In this document: one piece after another, positions 13,094 to 26,709 of the stretch | Layout of the letters: every line of letters starts with the position of its first letter | How positions within the stretch are numbered: position 1 is the first letter of the stretch | Origin: Argentina anserina | Lineage: Eukaryota; Streptophyta; Magnoliopsida; Rosales; Rosaceae | Direction of reading: 5' to 3' | Assembly: GCF_933775445.1 (NCBI RefSeq) | Contig: NC_065872.1 | Location: forward strand, 11,594,001 to 11,658,000 | DNA: 64,000 bases | Notes under the pieces: model-generated | What the model was told of the DNA's origin: nothing | Databases searched by the model: none | What the model saw: only the letters and a program-made list of their open reading frames with translations | Position numbers and translations under genes: made by a program

Positions 13094-14444
13094 TCAAGAT
13101 TCAAGAGGAACAAAGAACCCTAGTAGAGTAGATACTAGTTTACGTGAGTAGTTTCGTTTCAAAGAAATCTTTGTAGTATATATGTTCCATCTGTTCTTCT
13201 TTCATGATCATAAGATTGATATGAAATTTCGATTTGAAAGTAATGGAGATTTTTGTGTGAATTGTACAGTTTGAGGGGATTAATCTTTGCTGTAACACAA
13301 TCTATGTGAATAAGATTTCTTCATTTACTGTCAGATTCAACCCCGCGAGTGATAGGTACTCTTAATTTTTCAAATGTGGTATTATTGATTAATTAGTCTG
13401 TTTCTGCCAAGTTTGATTACTTCTGTGACTAAATTTTGATTTTCGAGTAGCTAGCTAAATAACAACATTTAGGTAGTGATACTAATCAGGATTGAGGTGC
13501 CCGGGATGTAAGTCAAAGTTCGTGTACTGTGAATGCGTGATTGAAAATTTAAAACAAATTGGATTATTGTGTATGTATTCGAATGTTGCAAAAACTAACA
13601 GATGCGTAATTGCGTATAACAGATTATTGAGCAATGACATAATGTCTCAAATAGGAGGTGGAGGAGTTGATTGGTATATATAATTAGGCCTTAGACTGCT
13701 TCTGAAGTTGGTGGTTGAATTTTTTCTTGCCTCTTTTGGCTCCATGCATCAAATCAGAAAATTGTTTGCAGCCAAGTGTGAATGTATGATTGCTAATTTG
13801 ATTTGAAATGGCCTTGTGTTTGAACCACGAGGTCATGCCTCATTTGGTCTTTGGTCATATCAATTTGATTGATTTTCTTTTCTTAACCAATCCGTATATA
13901 CCATGTGGGAATAATTTGGTTGTCGACATTTTAATTTGATCCAGGTTCAATCTATGCTTGTTTGACTGAAATATTAAACCGTCTCGAATTAAGCTCTTCT
14001 ATCACATATATCCGATCAATCATGGGTTTATATTATATTCAATTATTCATTTTCTGCTTAAGCAAATTGGGTAGTGAAGAATAAAGATCCCCATCAAACT
14101 TCAAGAGCATTCTGCTCAAATGTTCAATCGATTCCAAGGTTGCCAATAATTGGAGGAACATATGGCAACAAATGATATTACACGTATAATTCAGATACAA
14201 CATTCCACACCCGCCATCTTCTCCTTTACATTATCAATGAAATATTCTAATATCCCTGCCAGAATGTCCGAGTCCTTCAACTAGCTGCTGCTAAAAGTAT
14301 GTGGTATCAGTATCACAACATATCCTACGAGGCTCAAAACTTCTCTTGAAGGATCCAACCAGCCAAACTTCTGGTGCCAGCATATGAAATCAGCCCCCAC
14401 GGTAGGACCTGTACAAGTTCATCGCTCAATGCGGATAGTAAATA
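13094..14444. other. Converging 3' regions between the OPS-like gene and the LMBR1-like gene
   Basis: Contains the 3' UTR of the OPS-like gene (to about 13320) and that of the minus-strand LMBR1-like gene (from about 14100). The AT-rich middle shows no gene, RNA or repeat that I can recognise. Confidence 0.5.
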
Positions 14445-17400
14445 TCATCTACCAGGTCGAAGCACTTCTATGCCATCTTCATCCTCATCACCATAGCCCG
14501 CATGATCTAAGGACGGCCGTTTCAGTTTCTGAAATATATCATCAAGAGACTCGGAAGAAGAACCATGTGACATATCTACAGTATCTTGAACTTGGCGCAA
14601 GGGAATAAATTTTTTGGCTGCTATGTTGGCTTTGAAATTTTGAAAACCATTTTTCATGGATGCCCACTTTGAGGCCAAGCCGCTAGGCGACCCGTCTATA
14701 GCGTTATCAGGGTTAGCTGCATCAAGTAATGAGACCTTGGTGGAAGCAATAATATTCTTCTCCACAGGATTTTTATTGAACGACCCTCGTCTGCTCTGCT
14801 CTCTAATGGCAGCATACTTGCTTGAAATGGCTTCTTTACTCGAGCTATATCTACGAGATTCTTCTTTCACCGACTTTGAAGGGGTTCCACTTCCAGAATC
14901 AGTTATTAAATTAGTTGTCGTTTTCATTTCCTGAAAGTTTCACCATTAAGGTTAAATGACAACATGTACCACTAGCCCCATTGTCCAATATACAGTAGCA
15001 TATGAAGGAGAAAATAAAGTGTATGGACAGAGAAAAAGATGTTTTCAATATGTCAGATAATTGTCACTGGTTAATGCAAATATCAAGTACGAAAAAAATG
15101 TGTACCATGATGTTGCTGCCAGTCTCGACATCCGCACCATTGAAATTCCTAGCCAAGGGAATGACGTGCTCCCCCACTTTGCAACCTTGTTCCATCCAAG
15201 TCCGTTCTGAAAAACAACTAGTTAATAAATACATGCATATTACTTGATTTATAACTTATAAGTATTCCAAATGGTGTTTATCCATAACCAAATGGGAAAA
15301 AGATTATCTTTCATATTCACATATGTCATAAGTGAATACCTAAGTCTAGGAATTCTAAAGGCAGATTACGGTTATTGCTAACCTTTTTGAAGAATTATCA
15401 ATCCAGATGGATCAAAACCATCTGTATCATCAACTTCGGTTTGAAATTTAAATCTCTTCCAACTCCCAAAAAAATCAATTATGCGGTCAAAGAAATTGCT
15501 AGCAACCAGCAGGGTGTATATAACCATGATAAGTGGGTAGATTCTGTTGAACTCACTCCCAAAGAATGGGACTGCTTGATCAATGTTCCCCATTTTCTGT
15601 AGATCCACACCATAGAAAAATAGTCAATACTACGATTAATTGTAACTTAAAAAAACTCATATTAGATGATATGAAAGGCCAAAGCCAACATACACTAGAA
15701 CATCAGTAATGAGAATGCCAATGAAAACAACATTAGAAAGCTAGACAATAATACAACATCATTTCACTATTTGAAATGGAAATTCTAATAAGAACACAAC
15801 ATTAAATTATAATTATTAAAACAGAATCCTCTCTGATAAATAGAACATGAATATGTATAAGAAAAGATTGTATTTGAAAAGGTGATAAAAACAGTCGTGA
15901 AATATGGTGCTCACAAGGGAATAAATAATATTCTGTGTACATACATTTTTTGGGCACATGTAACCACACTTTACCAACTTGTAGCTTTACCTTTTCAAAT
16001 ATAGTTTTTTGATCACCAAGCCGAATGAGGTTGAGAAAGTTGTAAGAAACTGGAGGAGCATAACGAGCGACCATCCTAACAGATGCAACGAACATAAGTA
16101 CTTTTTCTAACAAAAGATGAGTAAGAAGTCTTCAAGTGTGAAACTAAAGCCAAGATCAGAACGTACGAGCAAATCATAAGCAAGTTCACTGAGCTTGTTT
16201 GCCTGGGTGTTAATGAGTAAAACATCAACATGCCAATTTTGAACAATGAATAATATGTGCAGATGCACATATACATCAGAGGAACAAAAGCAAATACCTG
16301 AATAAATCAACAAAATTACAACAGTGAGCTAGGTAAAGAGGAAACATCATCTCCCAAATCTGGAGACAGGATACATGTTAAAGAAAAAAAAAGGAGCAAT
16401 GCACCTATGATGATGTGGATATGCAATAATCCTCTTCAAATTTATATATGCTATTTTTTCACAAAGATTTGGATATGATCCTACCAACAATTCAACATAT
16501 ATTCAATCAATATATCACCCTGAACAGTGTGTTGGGCACTGCAATGAAATGTGGGTGAATAATATAAACCATCAAACAATTAAAAGAAATTGACATACAC
16601 CAAATAAACAAAGTGTTTAAGGTCGCCTAAACATAAACACTTGCACATGAAAAAATGACTATAGTTTACCTGCACAAGAACCTCTTGCTTTCCAACAGCA
16701 TTGATAAGGATTGAGAAAAGAGATAGATCAACCCGAGGAAGTAGAGTTGCTTCAGCTAAAAGAATTGCAGCTGAAATGATACCAAGTAGAATAGCCAAAA
16801 CTTTCTCAAGTTGTTTTCTAACTATACAGCGCCACAAGAATTCTGCAAAGGCAACCATTGTTTTGATCAAAATTTGGAGTTTCCAGGTCTAATATGCAAA
16901 ATAAAATGCTACAATATAAAAGTTGAGGTTCAGAACATCATATAGTAATTCCTTCCAATTAAAGAAAGATATAGATAGATATTGATTTATTCCAAAAAAA
17001 AGAAGAAGAAAGATATAGCTTGGTCGGTTTAAAGCAACAAAAAAAGTATAAAGCATTGGAACATCAGGTCAACCGAATGCAATAGCAATATACTCTTCAA
17101 AATTATTATCATATATTCACCTATGTTACAATGTGGGTTATTATGTAGGGTGTGCCTTTTGTACAATCAGGTAAGCAGAAACAATAGAAAGTGTTGTCTT
17201 CCCATGTTCCCATTAATATATTGAGACAGAAGTGAAGAAATCGATCTGGTTTTCATAAGTGCCAAATTTCCTCATGTTCCTTGACAACAACACTTGAAGC
17301 AAGTGAGTTCATGCATCTAATATTCTAATTATTACCTATTGTATCGATAGAAGGTCCAAATCTTCCAGATCGTGTAGGTCTGAAACTTGAAACGAATTTC

Positions 17401-20400
17401 CTGATATAAATATGCAAATGAAAGGTCATTAAAGTCTTTTCATTTTCCTTCTGATAAAAATACTAAAATTAAAATTATGAAGAAACGAGAGGCAGGAAAA
17501 ATAAGTTCCCTGTTAGATGTCTTATATCATATTGTGAGACTGTTGGCATAACATATTCATCAAGAGGATTATTCAAACTTGTGATCCAGATTGACAATCA
17601 ATCAAAGTCACTAGAGGAGATGTCTGTATGTACCTAATGAATTGATTGGATACAGAATGATGGGAAAAAGTCAAAGGCATACCATCCAGTAGAACTGCGG
17701 CGTTCATAATTCTTTACTGTATCTTCAAGTTCAAGGGCCTCTGTAACATAGGTCATATACTCACTGCACAAACAATCACAAAACTTGAGAGACTATCACA
17801 TCGAATGAAATTACAAACACAGTGGTCCTGACAAGCCATAATTGTGAAGACTGAAGATGTACAAACATAGAATGAACTTACCTTTTGTACCGGTAATACT
17901 CTTCCTTGGTTCCTCGAAGATGACGCCGAAGTGTCGCCATTGATTTTTCATCAGTATCATAATCCATATCATTTTCGCCTAATCTGCCACCTTGTGGTTT
18001 AAAAGATGGGTCTTCTCTAAACTGCGTGTCAATATCAGAGTCCAAAATTTACAAAGAGAATCATTTATGAAAGTATTGAAATTTGATAATTGAAACTTTT
18101 TTTCAACTTTCAAGGTGCATAAAAATATACCAGCTGAGCTAACATATTGTCAATAATATCCATGTAAGGTCTTAAAGGATCACGCTTGGACATCTGAGTA
18201 GATGTTGCCTGGGCGACCTACAGAAGAAGTCAGTCAATTTAGTTAAAAAAGTTTCGCAACTGACAAGACAGTTCAATCAGTTTCTAGTGAAATATAAAAC
18301 ATACCAATGAATTCCTAACAAAATGCTGTAGAACAGTTTACTATAACAATAAGACCAACTATTCATGCATGCTTACCAAGAAAGGAAGGCTTAATAAAGT
18401 CAAATGACAAGGGAAAAGACATGCAATTTCAAAAGGTCATAAATACATAGTATGTTGGACTTAAAGAGTAAATACATGTCCATGCATTGCAGTCATAAGA
18501 GATGGGATTTCATATTGCTGTGGAGCTAAGTTATGAATTTCCATAATTCAAATCCTCTTTTTTTTGGGGATCTAGCCATATAAAAACCAGGGCAGATTGG
18601 GTTGACAATATTGAACTAATTCAACCATAATACAAGACGGAACCAAGATTGCCTAGTAGAGCATGCCATAGTGGCAGTAGAAGTAACCACCCCTACCTTG
18701 TACTCAAATTCCACTCACAGCAAGGTAAACAACAATGGTGACACAATTACAACTTCAAAACGATAGTAAATGATAAGAATAAAGACAGATAAAAAAATGA
18801 CCATGTAATTTGCAAATTTTGATAGTTAATACATAACAGGAAACTGAATGAACAACTCACCACAATAGCATTTGAGAGTTCTTGATGAGCATCATCAAGT
18901 TTGACGGCCATTTTAGCAATTTTATGAGAAAGAACTTTCTGACGAGTGGTCCAATCTGCATTTCTCCAAAGACCCTTTGGAATTTCACTCAAACCAAAGC
19001 CAAGAAGAAATGCTCCTGTAACAAGTCCAAAAGTGTTGGAGCAAGCCATGGCAAAACCTAGAAGACTTCCACTCCTGCCAATAAAGCAAGCGAAACAAAT
19101 TTTAGATGACAAAAGGACTTGGAGGAGTGAATGCAACATCGTATACTGTAATCATAAGCACATTTTTGTCATCTCATTCACACTGTACTAATCTATTTTT
19201 ATGGTACAATTCAGTCAAATTGATTATTACCACCACAAGAAATGGTTATTTGTCACAAGAAATGGTTATTTGTCATACACTATTGAGAACAGAAAAAGGT
19301 ATTTTCCATTAAAACTGCAACACTTGAACACAAGCTATGGCTAACAAGGAGAAAATGAAGACATTATAGCATGCACTCTTGAGATTCTCAGTATATGTCT
19401 AATTTATGCTTGTATGGAGAATGGAGTTTTTGAATATCAAGGTCTGTGCACCACATGCATGAAAAAATTTATTAGATGGGTCACTCCAACGTGTGCTCTC
19501 ACTTAAATTTGTCCAACTTCCAAGTGCTCTTAATACTGTTCATTCCGGTTACGATGTGCAATACCTATATACCGATAACAACATCTCCGCACGCAAAGCA
19601 CATAGCTAGATGGACAATAAGTTAACCATTATGACATACATGCCAAGAATCTAGGGCAGTTTGAATAAAAGAATCTAACAACTTGGATTATTTTCCCTGG
19701 GCAGCTTGAAGGTAAGAAGAAACTGATATCCACATTACTATAATTAATTGATTCAAGGACAGAAACAAACCAATGTTTGTGCATCATTATGAGTAGAATT
19801 AGTCCAATGAAGCCAATAGCTCCAAGAATTAGATAGAAGACTAAGTTAACATGTACACTAGTCTTCAATCTCTCTGTCATGGTGAAGTCTCCAGCATCTT
19901 CAAAGCCCTGAATAAGGGGCACCACAGTCCTGCTCAGAAATAACATAATTTGAAATATCAGAAATTTTGCATCATTTAGCTCTAAATCAAGTTCTTAACT
20001 CGTATATAAACTGATTGGCAATTTTGATTTAGAGAGGTTTTAAATACACACCACAAATCTCTTAATACACACCCATACTTACTACACTACCTATTTCAAT
20101 TCTCATTCCAATATTTTTACTAAATACACCACATAAAAAACCTAAAATACCCTTGAAGTAAAAAATCACAAAATACGTCATTATTTGGATATATAAGGCT
20201 ACTTTTTACAGTGATTAGTATATTAATATATATATTAACATCGCAAAGATGTTCATATCGATTCTTGTTTGTTCTTACGAATCATTATAGATTGTAATTG
20301 TTTTTTTTTCAAATTCTTTAACCATAAAAATGATAAACAACATGAAGAATATATATATATATATAAATTATTTAAGAGAAATTGATGAATTGATTATTTG

Positions 20401-21849
20401 AAGAAGATGAACATTTCTTTATTAAGAATGTATGAAGATGAAATTTAATGAATGATGAAAAATCATAATCTTTTTCATGAATTACCTTGTTTGGGACTGT
20501 AAAAATAAAAATGATCTTTTTCGGTGAAAATTAAGAAATGAATTGATTGTTTGAATCTCCCACTTAATTTTCCATCAAAATATATACTAATTTAAATTTC
20601 CCTGTAAATTTTCTTATTTTAATTGTTTCTAAAAATAAATTCTTAGTTTTGATAATTTAATTTGTTTTTAATTTTCTGAATTATTACATGTACCTATTTT
20701 GGTCATTCAACATACATGCAAAATGTTATTTGAATTATTGAATGATAGGGGTGTGTATCAAGAGTTTATGGGTGTGTATTTAAAACTTCTCTTTTATTTA
20801 AGGACCACTGAACTGGTAGGATCAAAAAGTTCGGATTGCACAGGTACAAGGGTGGCATAGCAATAACACATTAATTTCGTTAAGGAATAACAGAATGGCC
20901 TAAACCTTGTCAGTCACTTCTATTTCATATAAATGAGACATTGGGCACAGGACTTAAGAACCAATATATAACCTAAGTGCCCCAACTAAAAGATAGGAAG
21001 AGAACAGTCGGATGATATATTAACTCAAATACTTGAAATGCATTCAGCAGGTACAGAAAGATGAATAAAAGGAGGCCAACGAAAACAGTCTAAGAGTTTC
21101 TATCCTACATACCAGGTTAGCAAAAATGTACTCCAATAGGACCATCCCCAAAAGAAAGAAATCCCTCCACTCTCAACATGATTTATCGCCTGCACATTTA
21201 ACAAAAGAATTAGGGACAGTCGTAATTTCGTAAATCCAACTATCACTCCATGCACAAATGCTTACGAATATATCACTTCTTGAACAAGTACATAAAACAC
21301 CGCCGATAATCGCTCCCTAAAGCTGGGAAAACGCAATTTTCAACCAATGCAAATGATTTTTTCCCGTCTACGCCAATTTATATGGAGCATTTCCATTATT
21401 CTAGACTCAATCACTTGTTTCGAACCGAATCGCACAACTTCTAGCTACTATAGAATAAGCTACTGAACCTAAAACAAGAACAGAACTTAGCTGCATAGTG
21501 ATTTTTCCTGAAGAACTAAAACCAGTAGCTAAATATTCTTCACCCAAACGAAGCAAAAAGCATTTCCATGGATTCAAAAACCTAGTAATTCATGAAATCA
21601 AAACCCTAATCGGACCAATTCACACATAAAAATCCCTAAATGAAGGTCGGTGAAATCGGAAAGGGAGATGAAAGGGAGTACCGTCCAGATGTCGGCGGGG
21701 ACAATGACGATGATGGAGAGAGAGCAGAACCAGGTGTATCCGACGGTGAGGGCGACGTAGCGAGGGACCTCCGGGCCGGCGAAGTAGCGGAGCGTGATCA
21801 GGACCATCCCCAAGGTCAGGGGCAGCGAGATCAGGTAGAACACCCACAT
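14445..21849 (-). CDS. LMBR1-like (LMBRD2 homologue) multi-pass membrane protein, 726 aa, 14 exons
   Basis: Complete gene. Exons, 5' to 3' on the minus strand: 21849-21682, 21189-21113, 19929-19771, 19074-18861, 18217-18131, 18021-17882, 17763-17683, 17400-17336, 16842-16670, 16297-16167, 16075-15991, 15596-15383, 15206-15106, 14930-14445. They sum to 2181 nt and join in phase with GT-AG borders. The protein starts MWVFYLISLPLTLGM and has about nine hydrophobic segments (near 1-20, 36-52, 67-90, 108-128, 139-165, 344-365, 389-415, 424-455, 477-496). A charged cytosolic loop lies between segments five and six, and the C-tail is Ser/Lys-rich. Motifs VPLIQGFEDAGDF and MVARYAPPVSYNFLNLIRL are typical of the LMBR1 family. 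Animal LMBRD2 modulates GPCR signalling; the plant role is not established. Intron 2 carries a 760-bp inverted-repeat element. Confidence 0.95.
20032..20791. mobile_element. Non-autonomous inverted-repeat element (760 bp) in intron 2 of the LMBR1-like gene
   Basis: The left end reads GAGAGGTTTTAAATACACAC. The reverse complement of the right end reads GAGAAGTTTTAAATACACAC. Second inner repeats (ATCTCTTAATACACACCC / AACTCTTGATACACACCCC) extend the match to over 40 bases. The interior is AT-rich with no coding capacity. The flanks TTTTGATTTA and TTTTATTTA may be an imperfect target duplication. The superfamily is uncertain; Mutator-like is possible. Confidence 0.65.
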
Positions 21850-22067
21850 CTTCTAAGCCCGAAAACGACGTCGTCAGCCGGGAGGGGGTTAAACGGGTCG
21901 GGGTGGATCCGGCGAGACCCGATCGCTGTGGATTTTGGGGAGCCACCCGAAGTTTGGTTTTTTCGGTTGCCGGGAAAAGAAAAAGGAGGGTAGACAAGCA
22001 CGTAAAAGCTTTTTATTTAATCGGTGATGGGTTTTGGGCTTTTTTTTTGTTTGGGCTGTTTGTGGGA

Positions 22068-22095
22068 GCCACGTCAGGAGAGACGTCGACGTGGC
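22068..22095. promoter_or_regulatory. Cluster of three ACGT cores upstream of the LMBR1-like gene
   Basis: Within 28 bases are CCACGTCA (22070-22077), GACGTC (22082-22087) and GACGTGGC (22088-22095), with GCCACGTC at 22068-22075 in inverted orientation to the last. It lies about 220 bases upstream of the LMBR1-like ATG. Read on the minus strand, the first is TGACGTGG, the form bound by plant bZIP28/bZIP60-type factors. Occupancy is inference. Confidence 0.45.
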
Positions 22096-22811
22096 GGTGC
22101 GGATCTGAAAGGCTCTGCCGGGTACGGCGACGCTGGTGGAGGGTTTGTTTAGAAGTCCACAAATTAATAATCCTCGAGACTAAGTTACAAGGAGGTTACG
22201 TCCCAAAAAGAACAAAGACGATCTACATGCCCGAAGTTAAATAAATGTAGGTCATGAATATCGATCACCCCTTCGCCTATGATTCATAAAGGACGGGTTT
22301 GTATTCAACCTGCAAACTCTTTGATCATTGTCGAAAATATGATTGATAATGAATCTATTACTGAGTAAGACTCTTCATCAAGTAAATGCAGTTCATGATT
22401 AAATTCTATGGTGTATTCTAATTATCTTATTATATGTTTTTTAAATACTCTCACCGAATGTATATCAAATGCGTTTCTAAGTTTATAAATGAGTTTGTAA
22501 AACATAAATTGTTTTGGACAATGATGCCCAACACAACTTTAGTTTCTTTCAATAGCCTATTTGAAATTCTATTAAAACAATGAAACATATGTCTTTTTTC
22601 ACCCAAAAAAAAAATGAAAAAAGATGTGGATTTTGGTTCACCTATATATTTTTTCACACAATGCACGCACATAGGCCTCTGTATTGTCACAGTAGGAGTA
22701 TGACATTAATTGACACCCACATTTTCCCCTGCCTGGATGATCTTGAGCTCAACTCACTATTGTAATCGCATATAAATAGTGGGGAGTTTTTCCAACGAGG
22801 ATCATTTTGTT

Positions 22812-23172
22812 GAGAACTAGTTTAGGACCAAAGACTTAATTGTTAATTAGACATAATTTTCAATTATATTTTTTCATCTTAAACGTTTAGATTTTAGGTA
22901 TATATCAATAGATTACTTGTATAAATTTTCAGCCAATTTAGTAATAGTTAAGGTATCAAAGTAGATCAAATTAGTGAATTGACCAAATTATCAAACATGA
23001 ACCGTTCAAGTTCATAATGAGTAAATCACATTTATGAATGTCTTAACGATTTTCAATTTAAATAAAAATATACAAGGATGATCCACTCATATATATCTAC
23101 AAATAAAACGATCGAGATCTGAATATAAAATCGAAAAGTTGGTGAATCTATTTGGTCTTCAACTAGTCCTTA
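22812..23172. mobile_element. Degenerate inverted-repeat element, about 360 bp
   Basis: GAACTAGTTTAGGACCAAA at the left is roughly inverse to the right end (GGACTAGTTGAAGACCAAA). The interior is AT-rich. The ends are imperfect and no target duplication was defined. Confidence 0.4.
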
Positions 23173-26100
23173 CCAAGATGGTTCTAATTGAAAAGACTCC
23201 CATAAATAGTGTGACACAATTCCATATCTCCAATCACGCCATATTCTTTTGTTTCAGTTTGGCGGGTAAGAGAAACAAATTGTTTAAATAGAAGCTAATT
23301 TTCAGAACTATCTTGTTTTAGGTACAACACGTACAATTAGACTTTTACTTAATTGACACAGTGCCATAACAATTCATTATTTCAAACTATGATAGTTGCA
23401 GATTCCAGACCAAATATCCAACCAATGCTAGGAACACCGGCCATAACAATTCATCGGCAAACTAGATAATGGTACACTACTACATAAAACTCTTATACAT
23501 AGTTCAGATTCACCCACAAGATAACTGCAGTCAGAGAGCTACATCAATGTACGTAGTTATAAAAACAAAAAGGAAAATCTGAAGCTAAGTCGGCTTCCTT
23601 ATGTGAGTTGCACCGTTGCACCCAGAACGGATCACTTCATCCACCAAAAACAATTGAGATGTATTTACAGCCCAGCAGTGTAAGTGTCTGGCACAAACAT
23701 CTGTTAGTTACATGATCACCCAGAACAAAGTTAGACATGGCTTAAACGAAGTTCAACTTTTTTTATTTGTACAAAATTAAACTACATTGCATAACCCTGA
23801 GCCCATGAGTTATCTGTTCAGCAGATCCATTACTGATTGTGTTGATGGTATTAACATTTGTTTTGGTAGTGAAGATGTTCAAGATGCTATTGCAGCAGCG
23901 TCGCTCAAGATGTTCAAGATTGTAGTTACCAACTCGTTTGCTGCAATAGTAAACAACGTTTTCGTTTCGGTTGCAGCAGGAAATGAAGTCCCCCAAGCTT
24001 GGAGCCAGACTCCAAAGAAAATGGTTTTTAATGGGGTCTTGGGTCACTCTTGACTGTCACTGCAAGGCCCGTATGGATCGACGTTTAGGTGATTGATTTT
24101 CATCAGTTTTCGACGTTAGGAGATGAGAATGTCACTATATGTGATCCGTGTTACGTTATGTGATATAACAATCAATAGCATATATATGTCAATATTGTAA
24201 AATGGAGTCATATTCATGATTGTTGCTTGAACTGATCCAACAATCGACCACAAATATCCATCACAAATGTTTACGTTTATACAACGATACTCTTATGCTA
24301 AAAAATTTCGAAGAATTGTAACCATTATTGGCAAGAGAACCTGAAATCTATGTCAGTGACATTTTCTGTGTATGTCTCTATATCTACAGTTCCATTGACA
24401 GGGCCAACAGCAACCTGAAATTTATGTCAGTCATGTCCTGCACTCCCATCTCAAACAAGAACAAAATGGGAGCCATATCAGGCACCAGGCCACCACCGAC
24501 CACCATCCATTCACATGAAAAGAGTTCAAATTTGAAGCTCCATTTCCCACTCCTCATCATTACATGGATTCCTTTTATAGCTTTCCATGCCATCTCTCTA
24601 ATTTTCCTCATCCTCCCCCTGCAGATGTGTGCCCTAATGCTTTAGAAGATTCTCCAGCAGTAGTCTGATATTAGATAAAGCCTTTGCAGTTTGCACTCCC
24701 TTTTGGTCGTCCATCGATCTTCATTGGATTCTTTTCAGTTTTCATTTGTTGCTTTCATTTGACATGGATAGCCTTTAGCCTCATTTCCAAAGCCCTAGCA
24801 CTCGATTAATTGCTTAAACTATTTTTACTACATTGGTGTAGAACTGTAGATATCACATCACGATCACTGAAGGTGGTGCCTAGCTATCTCTGACTTTAGT
24901 TTAACCACTGTTATTAGCCAAAAACATAATCAATGGTTAAGCTTTTTACCTACTCACTACAAGTTGGTCATTATCAAACCATCACTCCAGCATGATTTCT
25001 ATTTGTAGGTTCCAACTTCCAAAAATGAAATCTTAAACTGACCTAGATTTGTGACCGCATTGAACCTTTTCTTTTCACCACTTTTTCATTCATTTATAAT
25101 TAACTTGCTTAAGCGGGTAGCTAGCCAAAGTAGTTGAAATCAAGTTATAATTAAGTAAGATCAAGAATTCATTTCTTTTCCAATGTAGAGAGAGAGAGAG
25201 AGAGAGAGAGAGTCGCACCAGATTAGTACCTAACCACAAATGCATATTAACTAAAAAGTGCATAATGACAGTTTTCTAACCCAACTTCGACACCACTAGC
25301 ATACAGTGTGGCTAAGCTTTCTTAACTAATTGAATGATGAAAATAATGACATTTCGACCATTCATATCCTCAGGACCATTTTCAATAATGAAAGAGGTTT
25401 TGTGAGCCCTGTCTTAACTTTGTTTAATGAACGTGTATATACTATATACGATCAGTATTTTATTTTTTAGCTTTTATGCATGATAAGATGTATGTCTCAT
25501 GTCTCATTCATATATACAGTATACAGAAAAATGACAAACCGAACATTAATATTAAATACAGAAATAGATATTTACCTACCAAGACAAACCGAAAATGACT
25601 TCCATTAAATTTTAGAAAAGCAATGCTTAAAGCCACACCAAATTACGAACCCTTAACTAAAGATATATAATTAATTTATGCATTAGTAAAGAAGGATTTA
25701 TCGTCGATGGATATAACGTCTTCGATGAAGAGAGTTAAGAATTATGAAAATACTAGCTTGAATCGGCTTGTAATTCTTTCTAATATCTAACATAAAGAAG
25801 AAAATATCTAAATCAAAAGAGGTTTTTATCGTGTTGATTTCCAATTATATATACTTGTCAGTTGTTTTATATTGTTGTATAGAACACGATCCAGATAGCT
25901 AAGATTAACTCTCTCTTTTTAGTATGAAGTCAAGAAGATTTTATTCAGTAAGAGTACAAAGATAACTCACCCATAAGGGCTGATAATAAGAGTTATCCCA
26001 TCTGACTCTTCAAACTTAGAAACAACTAAACTTACAAAACCAAAACATACACATATTTTTTTAATACTATTTATAGCACATTTATTCAGTTCCTAGTAAG

Positions 26101-26579
26101 ACTTATTAGAAGATTGAATAAATGTCAATTAAGCCTCCTAAGCACTATGACTAGACTCAAACTATGTCAGATTGTGGATCATAAAGACCCAATAGAGCCA
26201 AAACCACACCACACGACAAGCATAAGCCAAAAAGCTGACCAAGGCCCAATCAGCCCAAAGCCCATCATGCCCAACTAAGTCCACTAGCCAAATAGTGTCG
26301 TTGTCATCGCACCCACTGTCGTCGCCACTTCTCCTCCAGCAGCTAATCCTCGTCTGACGACAAGAGGGAAATCAGTATGGTGCTCCAACCGAACACTACC
26401 ACCTAAATCCGTCTCCACAGACCAAAACAAATCGACATCGAGGAGCTAGATCAATCCAAGCCGTCCCACCCTGGTTCGGGAGTGTTTTTTTTTCTTTTTA
26501 TCAAACATGAGTCGTGGTTAGTTGATTTTGTGTAGACAATTTCACCTAGACATCTTGCTATTCTTGCGTGGGTTTGGCT
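23173..26579. other. Intergenic DNA
   Basis: Mostly empty. 23787-24053 (+) holds an 88-codon frame with protein-like composition, which could be a gene fragment; not identified. A (GA)n tract lies at 25189-25212. Confidence 0.35.
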
Positions 26580-26709
26580 GTTGTGCAGCGCTACATACCA
26601 TACATACCGAATCGGACGGTGGATAGAGGGTGTCTTGAAATGCACGTGAGGCCTGTAAATGCATGAACGGTGGATTAGGAGCGCTGCATGCATGTAGCGC
26701 TGCACCATA
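26580..26709. mobile_element. MITE family copy 2
   Basis: Left end TGTGCAGCGCTACATACC; right end GTAGCGCTGCACCATAG. Its interior matches the copies at 919 and 29575. Confidence 0.7.

Noticed and set aside
16580..16870. Longer LMBR1-like exon 9 extending to 16870
   Set aside because: The acceptor at 16843-16844 is the only one that keeps phase with exon 8 and matches the family motif (E)xxWRC.
21640..22244. Frames of about 115 codons on the plus strand opposite LMBR1-like exon 1
   Set aside because: Antisense shadows of exon 1 and its GC-rich leader.
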